Shown here piece by piece: positions 55,040 through 63,636 of a stretch of 64,000 bases of DNA (position 1 is its first letter; each line of letters begins with the position of its first letter). The stretch is from an uncultured Shewanella sp. (lineage in GTDB: Bacteria > Pseudomonadota > Gammaproteobacteria > Enterobacterales > Shewanellaceae), in the NCBI RefSeq assembly GCF_947501665.1, contig NZ_CANMWS010000023.1, positions 38,064 to 102,063 of the forward strand, written 5' to 3'. Made by a program: the position numbers and the translations under genes. A model generated the notes under the pieces. That model had not been told where the DNA came from, searched no databases, and worked only from the letters and a program-made list of their open reading frames with translations.

Positions 55040-55342
55040 TTATTCCTGCCTAACAATCCCACCCCTAAAATAACCAAATAAGGTGCCTAAACCATAGTAA
55101 ATCGTGTAGGCCTCATTCAATATGCTCACGGCTAAACTTGTTGTGATAACTGGCCCTAAAGTGCCTATAATGGCCACCCGATCGGCTCCCAGCTCGGCAA
55201 CTGCTCGACTGTTCAAAAAAGTAGAATTAACTTTACAAACAATGACTATCGCCACACTTAACTTCATAACAGGTAAAGGCACAGCCAGTGCACTCACATT
55301 ATGCGTTACAAAAATGACTTCATTGTTTATGTATATTCCCCT
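55040..55342 (-). pseudogene. EamA/DMT-family transporter remnant (C-terminal fragment)
   Basis: About 100 codons of open frame that resemble the last third of an EamA (drug/metabolite) transporter: NSRAVAELGADRVAIIGTLG, then PVITTSLAVSILNEAYTIYY and GLGTLFGYF. The pattern of an arginine/alanine loop, a conserved Pro, and an E at the end of a helix is typical of the family's final EamA repeat. EamA proteins are about 300 residues, so two thirds are missing, and the region upstream (55343-55520) shows stops. No good start or Shine-Dalgarno. Called a gene fragment. Confidence 0.6.
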
Positions 55343-55526
55343 TCAGTGACTGACTCAGTCCAATGCATCAATCACTATTGTTGACCCCTTATCTTTAGCG
55401 CATTATTTAGAGCATTGAACTGATTAAAGCTTATTACAAGCCTGAATCACTACATGAATAACCAATGATGATTAAAATATTTATCCTTTCAAACCAATTA
55501 TTCACTTTCTTTTGTCGCTGAAAGAC

Positions 55527-57341
55527 TCACGACGAGCAACTAAGATGAGACAATCCACCCACCTCAAAAAACTCAAGGGGTTTTAACCGATAATATTTAT
55601 CCTCTATCGCCTTAGACTGCTCTGCGTATGGCTGACTCATCACCGCCTGCAGCTCACGAATAAGAGCATAATTGCCCGCCGCAGCTTGCTCATAAGCTGG
55701 CACCATAAACCATTCTCGTAAAATATATTTGGGGTTAACGAGCTTCATTTGCCTAGCAATCTCCTCACGAGAACGAGTCGAGGTGCCACTCCCGTCACTG
55801 GCAATATTAAGCAGCATTTTCCATTTTTCAAGCCACGCAGCCCAGAGTATATCCCTCTCTTTAGGCCCCCTTTTTTTGAGTTCAGTCTCTGAGGCGTTAT
55901 TATTGTCTAAACCACTATAAAAACTTTTCTTGAGTGGTCCAATGTCGTCAGGTATCGACGAGAGCTCACGAAAGAAAATAGTGTAATCCAGCGGCGTTTC
56001 CATCATGAGGGTGTCAAGCTCACTGAGCAATGCTCCAAAAAGATGCTTTTCAGACTCCGTTAAAGTGCCTATCTCTTGCACTACACCTAACTTGGCCGCC
56101 CACATTGTTGTCATTCGCATTTGCATGTTTATGGAAAATTTACGTTCAATCTCATCAAGCGCGAACAAACAGTCATCACAGTCATCCTGATCTGACGCCA
56201 GTAACGGCCGTAGCGCAGAACAAAACATGGCAAAGTTGCGTTGCGCGGCATTAGGTTGATTCATAAATGAGAAATGATGACCGCCCCCTGTCCAAGGTTG
56301 ATAATACGGGTTAAATACATCGCAAAAGCCAAAGGGACCATAATCAAGAGTAAAACCGCCGACAGCGCAGTTATCACTGTTGAAATTTCCCTGACAAAAG
56401 CCGACGCGAGTCCAGTTAGCAACCAATGATGTGAGACGGTATTGAAATTCCTGCGCCAGCAACACTACTTTTTCTGGCGTGGAGAGTTGACTATCAATAA
56501 CCTCAGCGTACTCACGTTCAATCAAATGAAGTACCATTTTTTCAAGTTCTTCCATCGCTTGAGGATGTGCATTATGACGGGTACGGCGAGCAAAAAGTTC
56601 AAGTTGACCCACGCGAATAAACGACGATGCGACACGTGTCGAGATGGCAACGGGTTCAGAGATCAACCTATCGGGATCGGTGGAGTGCGAATCCTTTGAG
56701 TACCATGGTCGCTTAACCTGCTCCGTTTTCGACACATACAAACTCAACGACCGTGATGTGGGCACACCCAATGCATGCATGTGCTCTTGCGCTAAGAATT
56801 CACGAACACTGGATCGCAACACAGCGCGGCCATCCGCGCCACGACAATATGGCGTCCGACCGCCGCCTTTGAGCTGCATTTCCCAACGTCGCCCCTTAAT
56901 AACGGCCTCAAGCACAGAAATGGCTCGACCGTCTCCATATCCATTCCCCGTCTGAAACGGGCACTGTTGTATATATTCCGTGCCGTAAATAGACAATGCG
57001 TAGCCAGTCGCCCAACCCGTTTTGCGCATCGGCTCTGGCACCTGAGAAATATCGCCACAAAACATTTGAACGAAATCTTCAGACTCGGCCATACTGTCGG
57101 CAAAACCAAGCTCACAGAAAAATGCTTTACTGTGCGTGACATATTCAGGGCTTTTAATTGGCGTTGGATTAACAGGGACATAATGGCCCGAAAAAACTTG
57201 CCTAGGCGCGTGATCAACGCCGTTTGCAGTCGCATCTGGATCGCAGTTAAGCGTGTCCATAAAAGAATAATCTGTCCATTTCGCAAGCTCATTGAGCGTC
57301 GATATGGTTGAGGAGGTTTTCTGAGGCAATCGATTTGTCAT
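55527..57341 (-). CDS. selO: Protein adenylyltransferase SelO (YdiU family), long form
   Basis: 604-residue pseudokinase-fold enzyme that transfers AMP from ATP to target hydroxyl groups, linked to redox stress. It has GNGYGDGRAISVLEAVIKG, the K-containing LKGGGRTPYCRGADGRAVLR, the catalytic GNFNSDNCAVGGFTLDYGPF then GFCD, and the C-terminal ...SHLSCSS. E. coli SelO ends SCSS too, where a redox-active Cys replaces selenocysteine. The 604-residue length is greater than E. coli's 478, with extra inserts in the C-half. No good Shine-Dalgarno is visible. It is flanked by a transporter remnant and a MITE-like element. Confidence 0.9.
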   Translation of the reverse strand: MTNRLPQKTSSTISTLNELAKWTDYSFMDTLNCDPDATANGVDHAPRQVFSGHYVPVNPTPIKSPEYVTHSKAFFCELGFADSMAESEDFVQMFCGDISQVPEPMRKTGWATGYALSIYGTEYIQQCPFQTGNGYGDGRAISVLEAVIKGRRWEMQLKGGGRTPYCRGADGRAVLRSSVREFLAQEHMHALGVPTSRSLSLYVSKTEQVKRPWYSKDSHSTDPDRLISEPVAISTRVASSFIRVGQLELFARRTRHNAHPQAMEELEKMVLHLIEREYAEVIDSQLSTPEKVVLLAQEFQYRLTSLVANWTRVGFCQGNFNSDNCAVGGFTLDYGPFGFCDVFNPYYQPWTGGGHHFSFMNQPNAAQRNFAMFCSALRPLLASDQDDCDDCLFALDEIERKFSINMQMRMTTMWAAKLGVVQEIGTLTESEKHLFGALLSELDTLMMETPLDYTIFFRELSSIPDDIGPLKKSFYSGLDNNNASETELKKRGPKERDILWAAWLEKWKMLLNIASDGSGTSTRSREEIARQMKLVNPKYILREWFMVPAYEQAAAGNYALIRELQAVMSQPYAEQSKAIEDKYYRLKPLEFFEVGGLSHLSCSS

Positions 57342-57463
57342 GGTTATTCATACTTAGGGTTATTCATCCCCTAACTCACCAAATAAATTTATATATTGTG
57401 TATCTTAACTAAAAAAGAACACCATCACCAAACACACTCCCCTGCAGATTAAATTTAAATAAA

Positions 57464-57575
57464 CTGAACTCGGAATAATGAGCGACAAGTAACATAAAAA
57501 TCAATTTAAAATCAAAACTTAATAACACTCTCATGATTTTCTATTTTTTAATTTGCCTGCTTATCCCGAGTTCAG
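57464..57575. mobile_element. MITE-like element with 15-bp imperfect terminal inverted repeats
   Basis: CTGAACTCGGAATAA (57464-57478) and TTATCCCGAGTTCAG (57561-57575) are inverted copies that match at 14 of 15 positions, enclosing 82 bases of AT-rich DNA with no coding capacity. Size and ends suit a miniature inverted-repeat transposable element. I see no clear target duplication. It lies in the 250-base gap between selO and the DUF2798 gene. Confidence 0.5.
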
Positions 57576-57591
57576 GATAAATAACCAATCC

Positions 57592-58092
57592 CTAACGGCT
57601 TAAATTTTTATCTAATATAGGCTTAATAATCGTACCCACAACAACTGCCATAACAAATGCCAACGGCAATGCTGCTAACATAGCAGAACCTATGGCTATA
57701 AAAAATAAGCCCCCTTGAGCTAAACCGACAGTATTAAACGCCGTGATACTTGCTAAGATGGTTTGCATACAAAGCGCCATGCATAAACCAAAGATAAGGT
57801 TTTTCTTTTTCATGGATAAACGAGAAAATAGTGCTTTTACCACTTTATCTATTATCACCATTAATAACCCTCCTATCGGAGCCATAACCAACATTGCCAT
57901 GGCAAAAGAGCGTCCCCAATTCCCTAAAAAATCCTGACTCAAACCTATATTGACATAAGTCATTAATCCTGTGAAAAAACCGCCTATGAGCCCAGTCATC
58001 AATACCATGATTAAGACTTTCTTCCACTTCCTCATAGCTAGATTTTCTTTATGTGCTGACGGTTCTTGCAATCCACTCGTTGTTGACACCAT
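57592..58092 (-). CDS. DUF2798 family membrane protein
   Basis: 166 residues with four hydrophobic segments arranged as two similar pairs, the layout of the DUF2798 family: VLIMVLMTGLIGGFFTGLM then FAMAMLVMAPIGGLLMVIID, and LIFGLCMALCMQTILAS then MLAALPLAFVMAVVVGTII. The first pair is followed by a short basic loop. AGGGAATAG lies ahead of the ATG, which supports this start. Divergent from a MarR regulator with two operators between them, so it is probably repressed by it. Function unknown. Confidence 0.75.
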   Translation of the reverse strand: MVSTTSGLQEPSAHKENLAMRKWKKVLIMVLMTGLIGGFFTGLMTYVNIGLSQDFLGNWGRSFAMAMLVMAPIGGLLMVIIDKVVKALFSRLSMKKKNLIFGLCMALCMQTILASITAFNTVGLAQGGLFFIAIGSAMLAALPLAFVMAVVVGTIIKPILDKNLSR

Positions 58093-58130
58093 TTCTATTC
58101 CCTATTTTCACTTTACTCAGTGCTTAGAAA

Positions 58131-58147
58131 GTTGATAATATTAACTA
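58131..58147. promoter_or_regulatory. MarR-type operator 1
   Basis: AGTTGATAATATTAACT, a 17-bp imperfect palindrome (one mismatched pair) sharing the AGTTGA/AACT half-sites of operator 2. Centre-to-centre distance is 28 bases. It lies between the two divergent genes, closer to the DUF2798 gene. Confidence 0.65.
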
Positions 58148-58157
58148 TCTAAAAAAT

Positions 58158-58176
58158 AGTTGACAATGTCAACTAA
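58158..58176. promoter_or_regulatory. MarR-type operator 2
   Basis: TAGTTGACAATGTCAACTA, a perfect 9-1-9 palindrome. It lies 17 bases ahead of the MarR start, where bound repressor would block initiation. MarR-family operators usually have this size and symmetry. Confidence 0.75.
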
Positions 58177-58192
58177 AACCTTGGCGATCTAA

Positions 58193-58627
58193 ATGAATAA
58201 CATGCAAATCCACGAAGCCATTTTTCGGTTAGCTTATGATATTAAAAGCCATTTCTCAGATATTCAGGCTTGTAATAAAATAGATTTAGCCCCAATGCAT
58301 ATGCGAGCATTGCGGGTTATTTGGTCACAAAACAATACCACTGCACATGATATAGCCTTGGTTCTGAAACGTGATAAAGCTCAAATCGCTCGATTAGTCA
58401 CAAAATTGCTAACTGAACATTTTATTGAAAAACAAGCGAACCCTAATGATAAACGCAGTCAATTCTTATCATTAACAAACAAAGGCCGTCAGCTTTTTGA
58501 ACGCTTTGAAGCAAAAGAGAAGTTACTCATTGAAGACATGACACAAGAGATTAGCGCACAAGATCTAGAGACATTTTTAAAGGTATCTCAACAGCTCTCT
58601 CAAAACTTATTGACAATAAAAAGCTAA
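58193..58627 (+). CDS. MarR-family transcriptional regulator
   Basis: 144 residues. Winged helix-turn-helix: MHMRALRVIWSQNNTTAHDI, then ALVLKRDKAQIARLVTKLL and the wing KQANPNDKRSQFLSLTNKG, all in the MarR pattern with the D-x-R-x wing. N- and C-terminal helices form the dimer interface. It sits divergent from the DUF2798 membrane gene, with two operators in the 100-base gap, so it most likely represses both. The ligand is unknown. Start ATG 58193; a second ATG lies three codons later. Confidence 0.88.
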   Translation: MNNMQIHEAIFRLAYDIKSHFSDIQACNKIDLAPMHMRALRVIWSQNNTTAHDIALVLKRDKAQIARLVTKLLTEHFIEKQANPNDKRSQFLSLTNKGRQLFERFEAKEKLLIEDMTQEISAQDLETFLKVSQQLSQNLLTIKS

Positions 58628-58638
58628 ACACAGCTTTA

Positions 58639-59440
58639 TTAATTTACTGTGGCTCGTGGCTTAATTTGGGCAAGCAGTTTAATCGATAAGCTGGCTTCTT
58701 TTTTAATATTAAAGTCCCATCCCGCACTCGAAAGTTGACGAGCGATGAGTCTATCTCAGCCCAATTGACTAAATCAATACGGCGCTAGCGAGCAACGTGC
58801 CGACCTCGTTGACCTATCCTTGAAAATGCCGAACTTAAGGGGAAATATCCTAAAACATAATCATATCGGCCACTCTGTGCTATCACAATGAGCGCATGAT
58901 AATCAACTATTCGTGCAAGCTTTGCTACTCAGGGACAAAGTCAGCCACGAACTGCTCTACCAATAACACCACAACTAGAGCATCCGTTGAAAAAAACCCT
59001 TTTGACAGTTCGGCTAACAGTTCGGCCAACTCAGCTATCCCATTAGATATAGCATAAGGAGCCCCCACCAGCTTGACTGCTAACACTAGTAATAGTGGTA
59101 ATAGTGGTAATACTGTATAAGTCATTTTGTTTGGCCATGATCACATCACCGTATTAACTTTTAAACTTGAGCTCATTCAACAAATAGTCTGCCAGTATTG
59201 CGGCGCCAGCACCTAATACCATGACCACAGAGATTAATGTCGCCTGCCAAGGCCAACCAACGAATGAGAAAGCCCCATCAGACTCAATGACAAAAGATGT
59301 CATCGGTTGACCTATCTCTCGGGCCAACTTAAATAATGCAGGCTCACTCAACCTGCTCTCCAGTACAACCACTCCGCAAGGACTGCCCAGTGAGACTCAT
59401 AAAGAGGTCATAAACAACCTTGATAAACCAACTTCCTAAA
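58639..59440 (-). pseudogene. Decayed PhzF-family isomerase gene, nearly full length
   Basis: Fragments of a PhzF protein can be followed in order across the three minus frames. They are GSPCGVVVLE then REIGQPMTSFVI (59290-59400); IRWLALAGDINLCGHG in another frame (near 59220-59270), the family's CGH signature; LGAGAAIL; ISNGIAELAELL then TDALVVVL (58940-59060); LIVIAQSGRYDYV past a stop (near 58860-58910); and RQLSSAG near 58730, ending TAA at 58639. Together they cover about 265 codons. At least two frameshifts and one in-frame stop make it non-functional. Two short open frames within this span are pieces of it, not separate genes. Confidence 0.7.
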
Positions 59441-59887
59441 GTGCCACCCACATTATATCGACCTTTCCCTCGACAACCACGGCTCTTTATTAACTAAGAA
59501 CCCAGTCAAAAACTTACACATAACACATTGTATTATTGAACTTTACCATACTAAGTTTAATCATTCAGTCTTAATATTAGACAATAACTGTAGATGCACT
59601 GATTATTTTACAGACAATAATAATGACTGTTTTGGTTATTCATTGGTTGCTTTTCAGTACAAGCACTTTGGGTGAGTATGAGGAAAATATGTCCCCAACA
59701 TCGAGACCAATGACTAAAACTGAGTAAGTCAGAATAAAGGCGTTAATTTTAATAACCAAGACCTACTATGAGCTTAGCTAGGTTTCTATCTAATTATGCA
59801 AAAGTAAAAAACAGATGAAACAAGCTTGACTATAAGTGAGCGTCCATATTTGCCTTGATTGATTAATTTAGTTATTGTTTTTTTAAT
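59441..59887. other. Gene-less gap with a degenerate copy of the 60797-61030 frame
   Basis: About 450 bases without a gene. The part from about 59658 to 59800 is similar to 60800-60933 on the same strand (CCAACATCGAGACCAATGAC against CTAACATCGAAACAAGTGAC, continuing with a shared GTTAATTTTAA and CCTAC.ATG stretch). It is a broken duplicate that does not hold an open frame. Confidence 0.5.
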
Positions 59888-59942
59888 AAAAAAGGATGAG
59901 AAGTATTATCCTTAAATCAGCACAGGGATAATATTCATCCTT
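59888..59942 (-). terminator. Rho-independent terminator of the orphan gene at 59961
   Basis: On the minus strand, AAGGATGA pairs with TCATCCTT, with an inner GGATAATA / TATTATCC stem, and a run of U residues follows. It is a long two-part stem starting about 19 bases past the stop. Confidence 0.75.
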
Positions 59943-59960
59943 CTTACATAGTGACTATGA

Positions 59961-60395
59961 TTAGGCCACTTTTGTCTGATCCACTGATGTCGATTCAATC
60001 TGAACCTTACAATTAGGCACATTAATCCACTCACCAGACATCGAATCCCTAAAGCGGAAACGACCAGTCCCTTCAGCCTCTTTGGTATTACCTAATTGAA
60101 ATTCAAATTCTAGATTTTCATAGGTCAAACAGCCTGATTTGCCCATGCCTACGCCGATATATAACGGCATTGGCGCACCTAAAACTAATAAAGGTAAAAT
60201 ATGCCCTCCAACGGTTGAAAATACGTTTAAAGGGGGGTTTATCGCTTGAAATACCTTACCTAAACCTGAAAAATTTAAGGTGTCAGAATTTTCAACTAAA
60301 TCAAGCGTCAGTGAATACCCCCCATCTAAACCGGTTGTTAACACGATTTGTTGAGTAATGACTGCATGCTCCGCGTTTTTCTTTTCGTATTCCAT
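59961..60395 (-). CDS. Hypothetical protein, no family recognised
   Basis: 144 residues, soluble, no signal peptide. It begins MEYEKKNAEHAVITQQIVLT. The pattern of alternating strands (GYSLTLDLVENSDTLNF, NVFSTVGGHILPLLVLG, GKSGCLTYENLEFEFQLG) and the end (WINVPNCKVQIES) suggests a compact beta protein. GAGGTAGC lies ahead of the ATG and a good terminator follows, so it is likely a real monocistronic gene. No assignment is supported. It lies between gene-less regions, away from the core genes. Confidence 0.65.
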   Translation of the reverse strand: MEYEKKNAEHAVITQQIVLTTGLDGGYSLTLDLVENSDTLNFSGLGKVFQAINPPLNVFSTVGGHILPLLVLGAPMPLYIGVGMGKSGCLTYENLEFEFQLGNTKEAEGTGRFRFRDSMSGEWINVPNCKVQIESTSVDQTKVA

Positions 60396-60796
60396 GGTGC
60401 TACCTCTACAAAAAATACTTTTTATGGTATTGCTTCTCTATACCACTGAAAAATGAGCAGTATGAAACAATGCATTCTTAGCCAGTGTGGCAATAACATT
60501 ATAGAAAAAAGCTCTGATAAAAATATTACAGCTTATTACAGCCATTAAAGGATTAATTCAACCTTCTCTCTTAATCCACTTAAGTATCTGAATCAAGAAT
60601 ACTAAAAAACAATATACATAATAATATCGACGAGTAAGGTAAACTCATTTACAAAGCACCAATACTAAACTGGATAGCATGTCATTGACTCTGAGGCTTT
60701 GTCGCTCTGTCGCTATCTCTAAATCAATGAATAGAATATGAGGTATAAGGAGCAAAACTCATCTCATTAAACCCAACTCTTCCTTATAAAATGATG

Positions 60797-61030
60797 TTAA
60801 TACTGCCGCTTTGAGCGAGTATAAGTCGCTAACATCGAAACAAGTGACCAAAACAGAGTCAGTAAGAAAAAGAAGTTAATTTTAAACTCAAAACCTACCA
60901 TGGCCTTGGCTAATACCAATTTGATTAAATAGGTAGTCATTCCGCGGGAAGTCAAAATACGATAGACAAGGTCGTTAATTGCTCTTGCTTTGACAGACAT
61001 TCCCACCATCTGATGTTTACGAATGAACAA
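60797..61030 (-). CDS. Small putative protein, 77 residues, doubtful
   Basis: The frame gives MFIRKHQMVGMSVKARAIND, then a moderately basic stretch and a hydrophobic C-terminus (INFFFLLTLFWSLVSMLATY). Its first 10 codons are encoded by the dispersed repeat module M2, and a degraded second copy of its C-terminal half lies at 59658-59800. The ATG at 61000 (MSVKARAIND) could be the start. No Shine-Dalgarno stands out. It may be a fragment of a repeated element rather than an expressed gene. Confidence 0.3.
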   Translation of the reverse strand: MFIRKHQMVGMSVKARAINDLVYRILTSRGMTTYLIKLVLAKAMVGFEFKINFFFLLTLFWSLVSMLATYTRSKRQY

Positions 61031-61143
61031 GTGCCGTGTTCATATGGGTGTGAATGAACGGCCATGGCGGTCGCGGTGACTTGAAGCTAATCGTTATTCT
61101 CGACTTGGGTTCCAACGTCGCCCTATCTTCTCCATCCTTGGAG
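61005..61143 (-). repeat. Dispersed degenerate repeat, copy 3
   Basis: Read on the minus strand: M1 (CTCCAAGGATGGAGAAGATA, then GGGCGACGTTGGAACC) at about 61089-61143, then M2 (GTTCATTCACACCCATATGA, then ACACGGCACTTGTTCATTCG and TAAACATC) at about 61005-61086. M1 matches both 48-base units at 38225 and 38273, and M2 matches part of 14940-15024. Order M1-M2 here is the reverse of copy 1 (M2-M1). Confidence 0.6.
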
Positions 61144-61443
61144 TCGTATATCTAAAGTCACTAACCCAGTGTAGCGAATGTTGACACCCTCACTAAGTGA
61201 GCCTCTCAAGCATTCCACTTCTGTGTTGCATAACCTCTTAAGGGAGCAACCATTCTTTCAGTCATGCGTCTTGAACTGAACCCACTGAGAGGCGCTGAAT
61301 TAATCAATTATTTAATCAATTTGGTATTAGATAAGTTTATGTTTATATCAAAATAAGACTTGTCGATGGATAAATAAGCTATCACTGCCTAATCTTATAA
61401 ACAATAAGGCAATGTGAACCCATGTCTAAAGGTAAAATAACAA

Positions 61444-63636
61444 ATGAAAACTTTCTCGTTATGGTTAATGTTAAGTGTAATTTTGTTGGTAAGTGGCTGT
61501 AATGATGATAATACTTTTACACATTCTGATATTTGTACTTCAACGACTAGCGGTATTAAAACGGGGGTATTACTTGATAATGGCCCCGTTAGTCAAATTG
61601 CATATGTGACACAGACTCAAAGGGGAGTTACAAATAATCTAGGAGAGTTCCATTATCGACAAGGAGAAACAATCCGTTTTTATCTTGGCAGTGAAGATAA
61701 TAGCTTAATCCTACCAAAATTGAATACGAGTCATATTATCAGTTTAGCCAGTTGGTATGACCATTATAATAATCGCAATATTGTGATAAACATTAAAAGA
61801 TTGTTAATGACATTGGATGAAGACTCAGACAGTACTAATGGGATTCAACTCATCGATGTGAGTGATATTGCAACTGATGCTAACGCTATGGTTGATTTTT
61901 CTGCGAATACTGATGACTTTGAGATGAGCTTATTACTTTTTAATGAGTTGAAATCGGCTTTTTTGGCAAATACAGGAGTCGGTCAATTAATATCAACATC
62001 TTCTGCTGCGGTGGCGTTTAATCGTTATATCGAGCCACAAACGGATTTTTACGATCCTTCCGATCTCACAATAGTGCCACAGCCTCATGAATTCCGAGCG
62101 ACTGATTTTGATTATTGTAATACTAGTGATAACTCGACCTATTATTTAGTCTATGAAAATAAAGCACTTGAAAAAGAATTAATCAATAAGCAGCGTATTA
62201 CAAAAGTAGAAAATATTTATAATCGTTCTAAAGAGCAAGTGTTTAACTTAGATATGACTTCGGATAATACTGACTATATTATTAAAAAAGACGAGGATAA
62301 TATTGTCAGTTTTACTCGTGCTGGGGAGACGCAAGGTCATTATACGAGCTTTACCGAGCCAGTTTTATTAACAAAAGAAGATTTAAAAGAACTGTATATT
62401 CAGGAACTGGGTTTAACGCCGGCTGAAAGGGCACTGATTTACCCTGTTTTTCCTTATATTGCGTTTCCGCCTTATGCTCAAAGTATTTATAGCACCACGC
62501 TTATTTATAATACGGCAACACCGAATGGTGATCTTATTGAAGTTTCAGCCTATGTGGCATTTCCTGTTCTTTTAGAGTCACAATTATCTGATAGTCATAC
62601 TATTCCCATATTAAGTTATCAAAAATACACCGGCGAAAATGTGGGTAAAGCAGACAGTGCGGCACAGTTACTGGGTAATTTAGCAGCATCTAATGGTTAT
62701 GCGGTTGTTGCCTCTTACTATTTGGGTAATGGCGTGGCAGTAGATGCAACGCCAGCTTATTTAATCGAAGATGCCGCAGCAACATTTAGTCTGGATGCGC
62801 TTAAAGCATTCGAGCAATTTTATAATGACTATTATTCAGAGTTTTTAACCCCTCTAACTCAAATTGATATCAGCAGTGAACCTATAACTTTACTTGGTTA
62901 TTCCCAAGGCGGACATTCAACCATAGCACTAATGTTACGTTTTTTATACGAAGAATATACTAATTTAGCAGCAGTATGGGCTGGAGAAGGGCCTTATAAC
63001 ATTCTGGATACTATGAATGGTATGATAGCAGCTTATTTTGATAATACAGATGACACATATTTAAATTATAGCGAGTATTCTTTAGTACCTTATCAAGCCG
63101 CTTTTTTGAAAGATTATATTTTACCTGGGTTTAGAGAGTATTATGGATTAGAAATCAATGATGATGATGTTTTTTTGGAAACTAATTTATTGGATAATAT
63201 CGTTTATACGATAAAACCAAGTTTTGGCTTAGACTATGTCTACACACATAAATACGACACATTAAAGTCACTATTATTTAAAAATAGCTTGACGAGTATA
63301 TCAGAGATCACTTTACTCGATAGTCCTACAGGTAACGATGTGTCGCTTCAAGACTATATGTTAGATAATGACATAGATTACCCTATTTATTTATATCAGT
63401 ATGAAGCTGACGTATTGGTTACCGAAGGCAATTATGATGATATGGCAAGCTTACTCGAAGGTGATGTAATTAATAATATTGGGAGTTCTCGCGGAGTATG
63501 TGAAGTCACTGAAGAAGGCATTATTGCCGCTCTTGATCAAAAGATATTAAATTTGCTTGTTGTTGATCCTTCAGGTTCACATGTTTTATGTGGATTTTAT
63601 CTGTTAAACGACTTTATTGGCAGCTTTGCAGAGTAA
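61444..63636 (+). CDS. Lipoprotein with alpha/beta-hydrolase (secretory lipase-like) domain
   Basis: 730 residues. Signal ends with a lipobox LVSGC, so residue C19 or so is lipidated. The N-terminal 100 residues contain a regulatory-like beta domain (TQTQRGVTNNLGEFHYRQGE then TIRFYLGS), found in other Shewanella lipoproteins. The alpha/beta-hydrolase core spans about 380-730: the nucleophile elbow LLGYSQGGHS has Ser487, a candidate Asp follows in YQYEADVLVTEG and a candidate His in SGSHVLCG. These fit a secreted lipase/esterase of the LIP type. Substrate unknown. AAAGG lies 11 bases ahead of the ATG. Monocistronic and AT-rich. Confidence 0.78.
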   Translation: MKTFSLWLMLSVILLVSGCNDDNTFTHSDICTSTTSGIKTGVLLDNGPVSQIAYVTQTQRGVTNNLGEFHYRQGETIRFYLGSEDNSLILPKLNTSHIISLASWYDHYNNRNIVINIKRLLMTLDEDSDSTNGIQLIDVSDIATDANAMVDFSANTDDFEMSLLLFNELKSAFLANTGVGQLISTSSAAVAFNRYIEPQTDFYDPSDLTIVPQPHEFRATDFDYCNTSDNSTYYLVYENKALEKELINKQRITKVENIYNRSKEQVFNLDMTSDNTDYIIKKDEDNIVSFTRAGETQGHYTSFTEPVLLTKEDLKELYIQELGLTPAERALIYPVFPYIAFPPYAQSIYSTTLIYNTATPNGDLIEVSAYVAFPVLLESQLSDSHTIPILSYQKYTGENVGKADSAAQLLGNLAASNGYAVVASYYLGNGVAVDATPAYLIEDAAATFSLDALKAFEQFYNDYYSEFLTPLTQIDISSEPITLLGYSQGGHSTIALMLRFLYEEYTNLAAVWAGEGPYNILDTMNGMIAAYFDNTDDTYLNYSEYSLVPYQAAFLKDYILPGFREYYGLEINDDDVFLETNLLDNIVYTIKPSFGLDYVYTHKYDTLKSLLFKNSLTSISEITLLDSPTGNDVSLQDYMLDNDIDYPIYLYQYEADVLVTEGNYDDMASLLEGDVINNIGSSRGVCEVTEEGIIAALDQKILNLLVVDPSGSHVLCGFYLLNDFIGSFAE

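Larger units (their letters stand above)
60396..61443. other. Gene-less region around repeat copy 3
   Basis: About 1 kb between the orphan gene and the lipoprotein gene. It holds the 77-codon frame at 60797-61030, the repeat at 61005-61143, and an AT-rich stretch with no gene. The left part (60396-60790) shows nothing. The right part contains the promoter side of the lipoprotein gene. Confidence 0.45.

Noticed and set aside
58925..59125. 66-codon minus frame as a separate membrane protein
   Set aside because: It is the middle part of the decayed PhzF gene.
59154..59372. 72-codon minus frame as a separate protein
   Set aside because: Its first half is PhzF-like and the frame then switches; it is the front part of the PhzF pseudogene.
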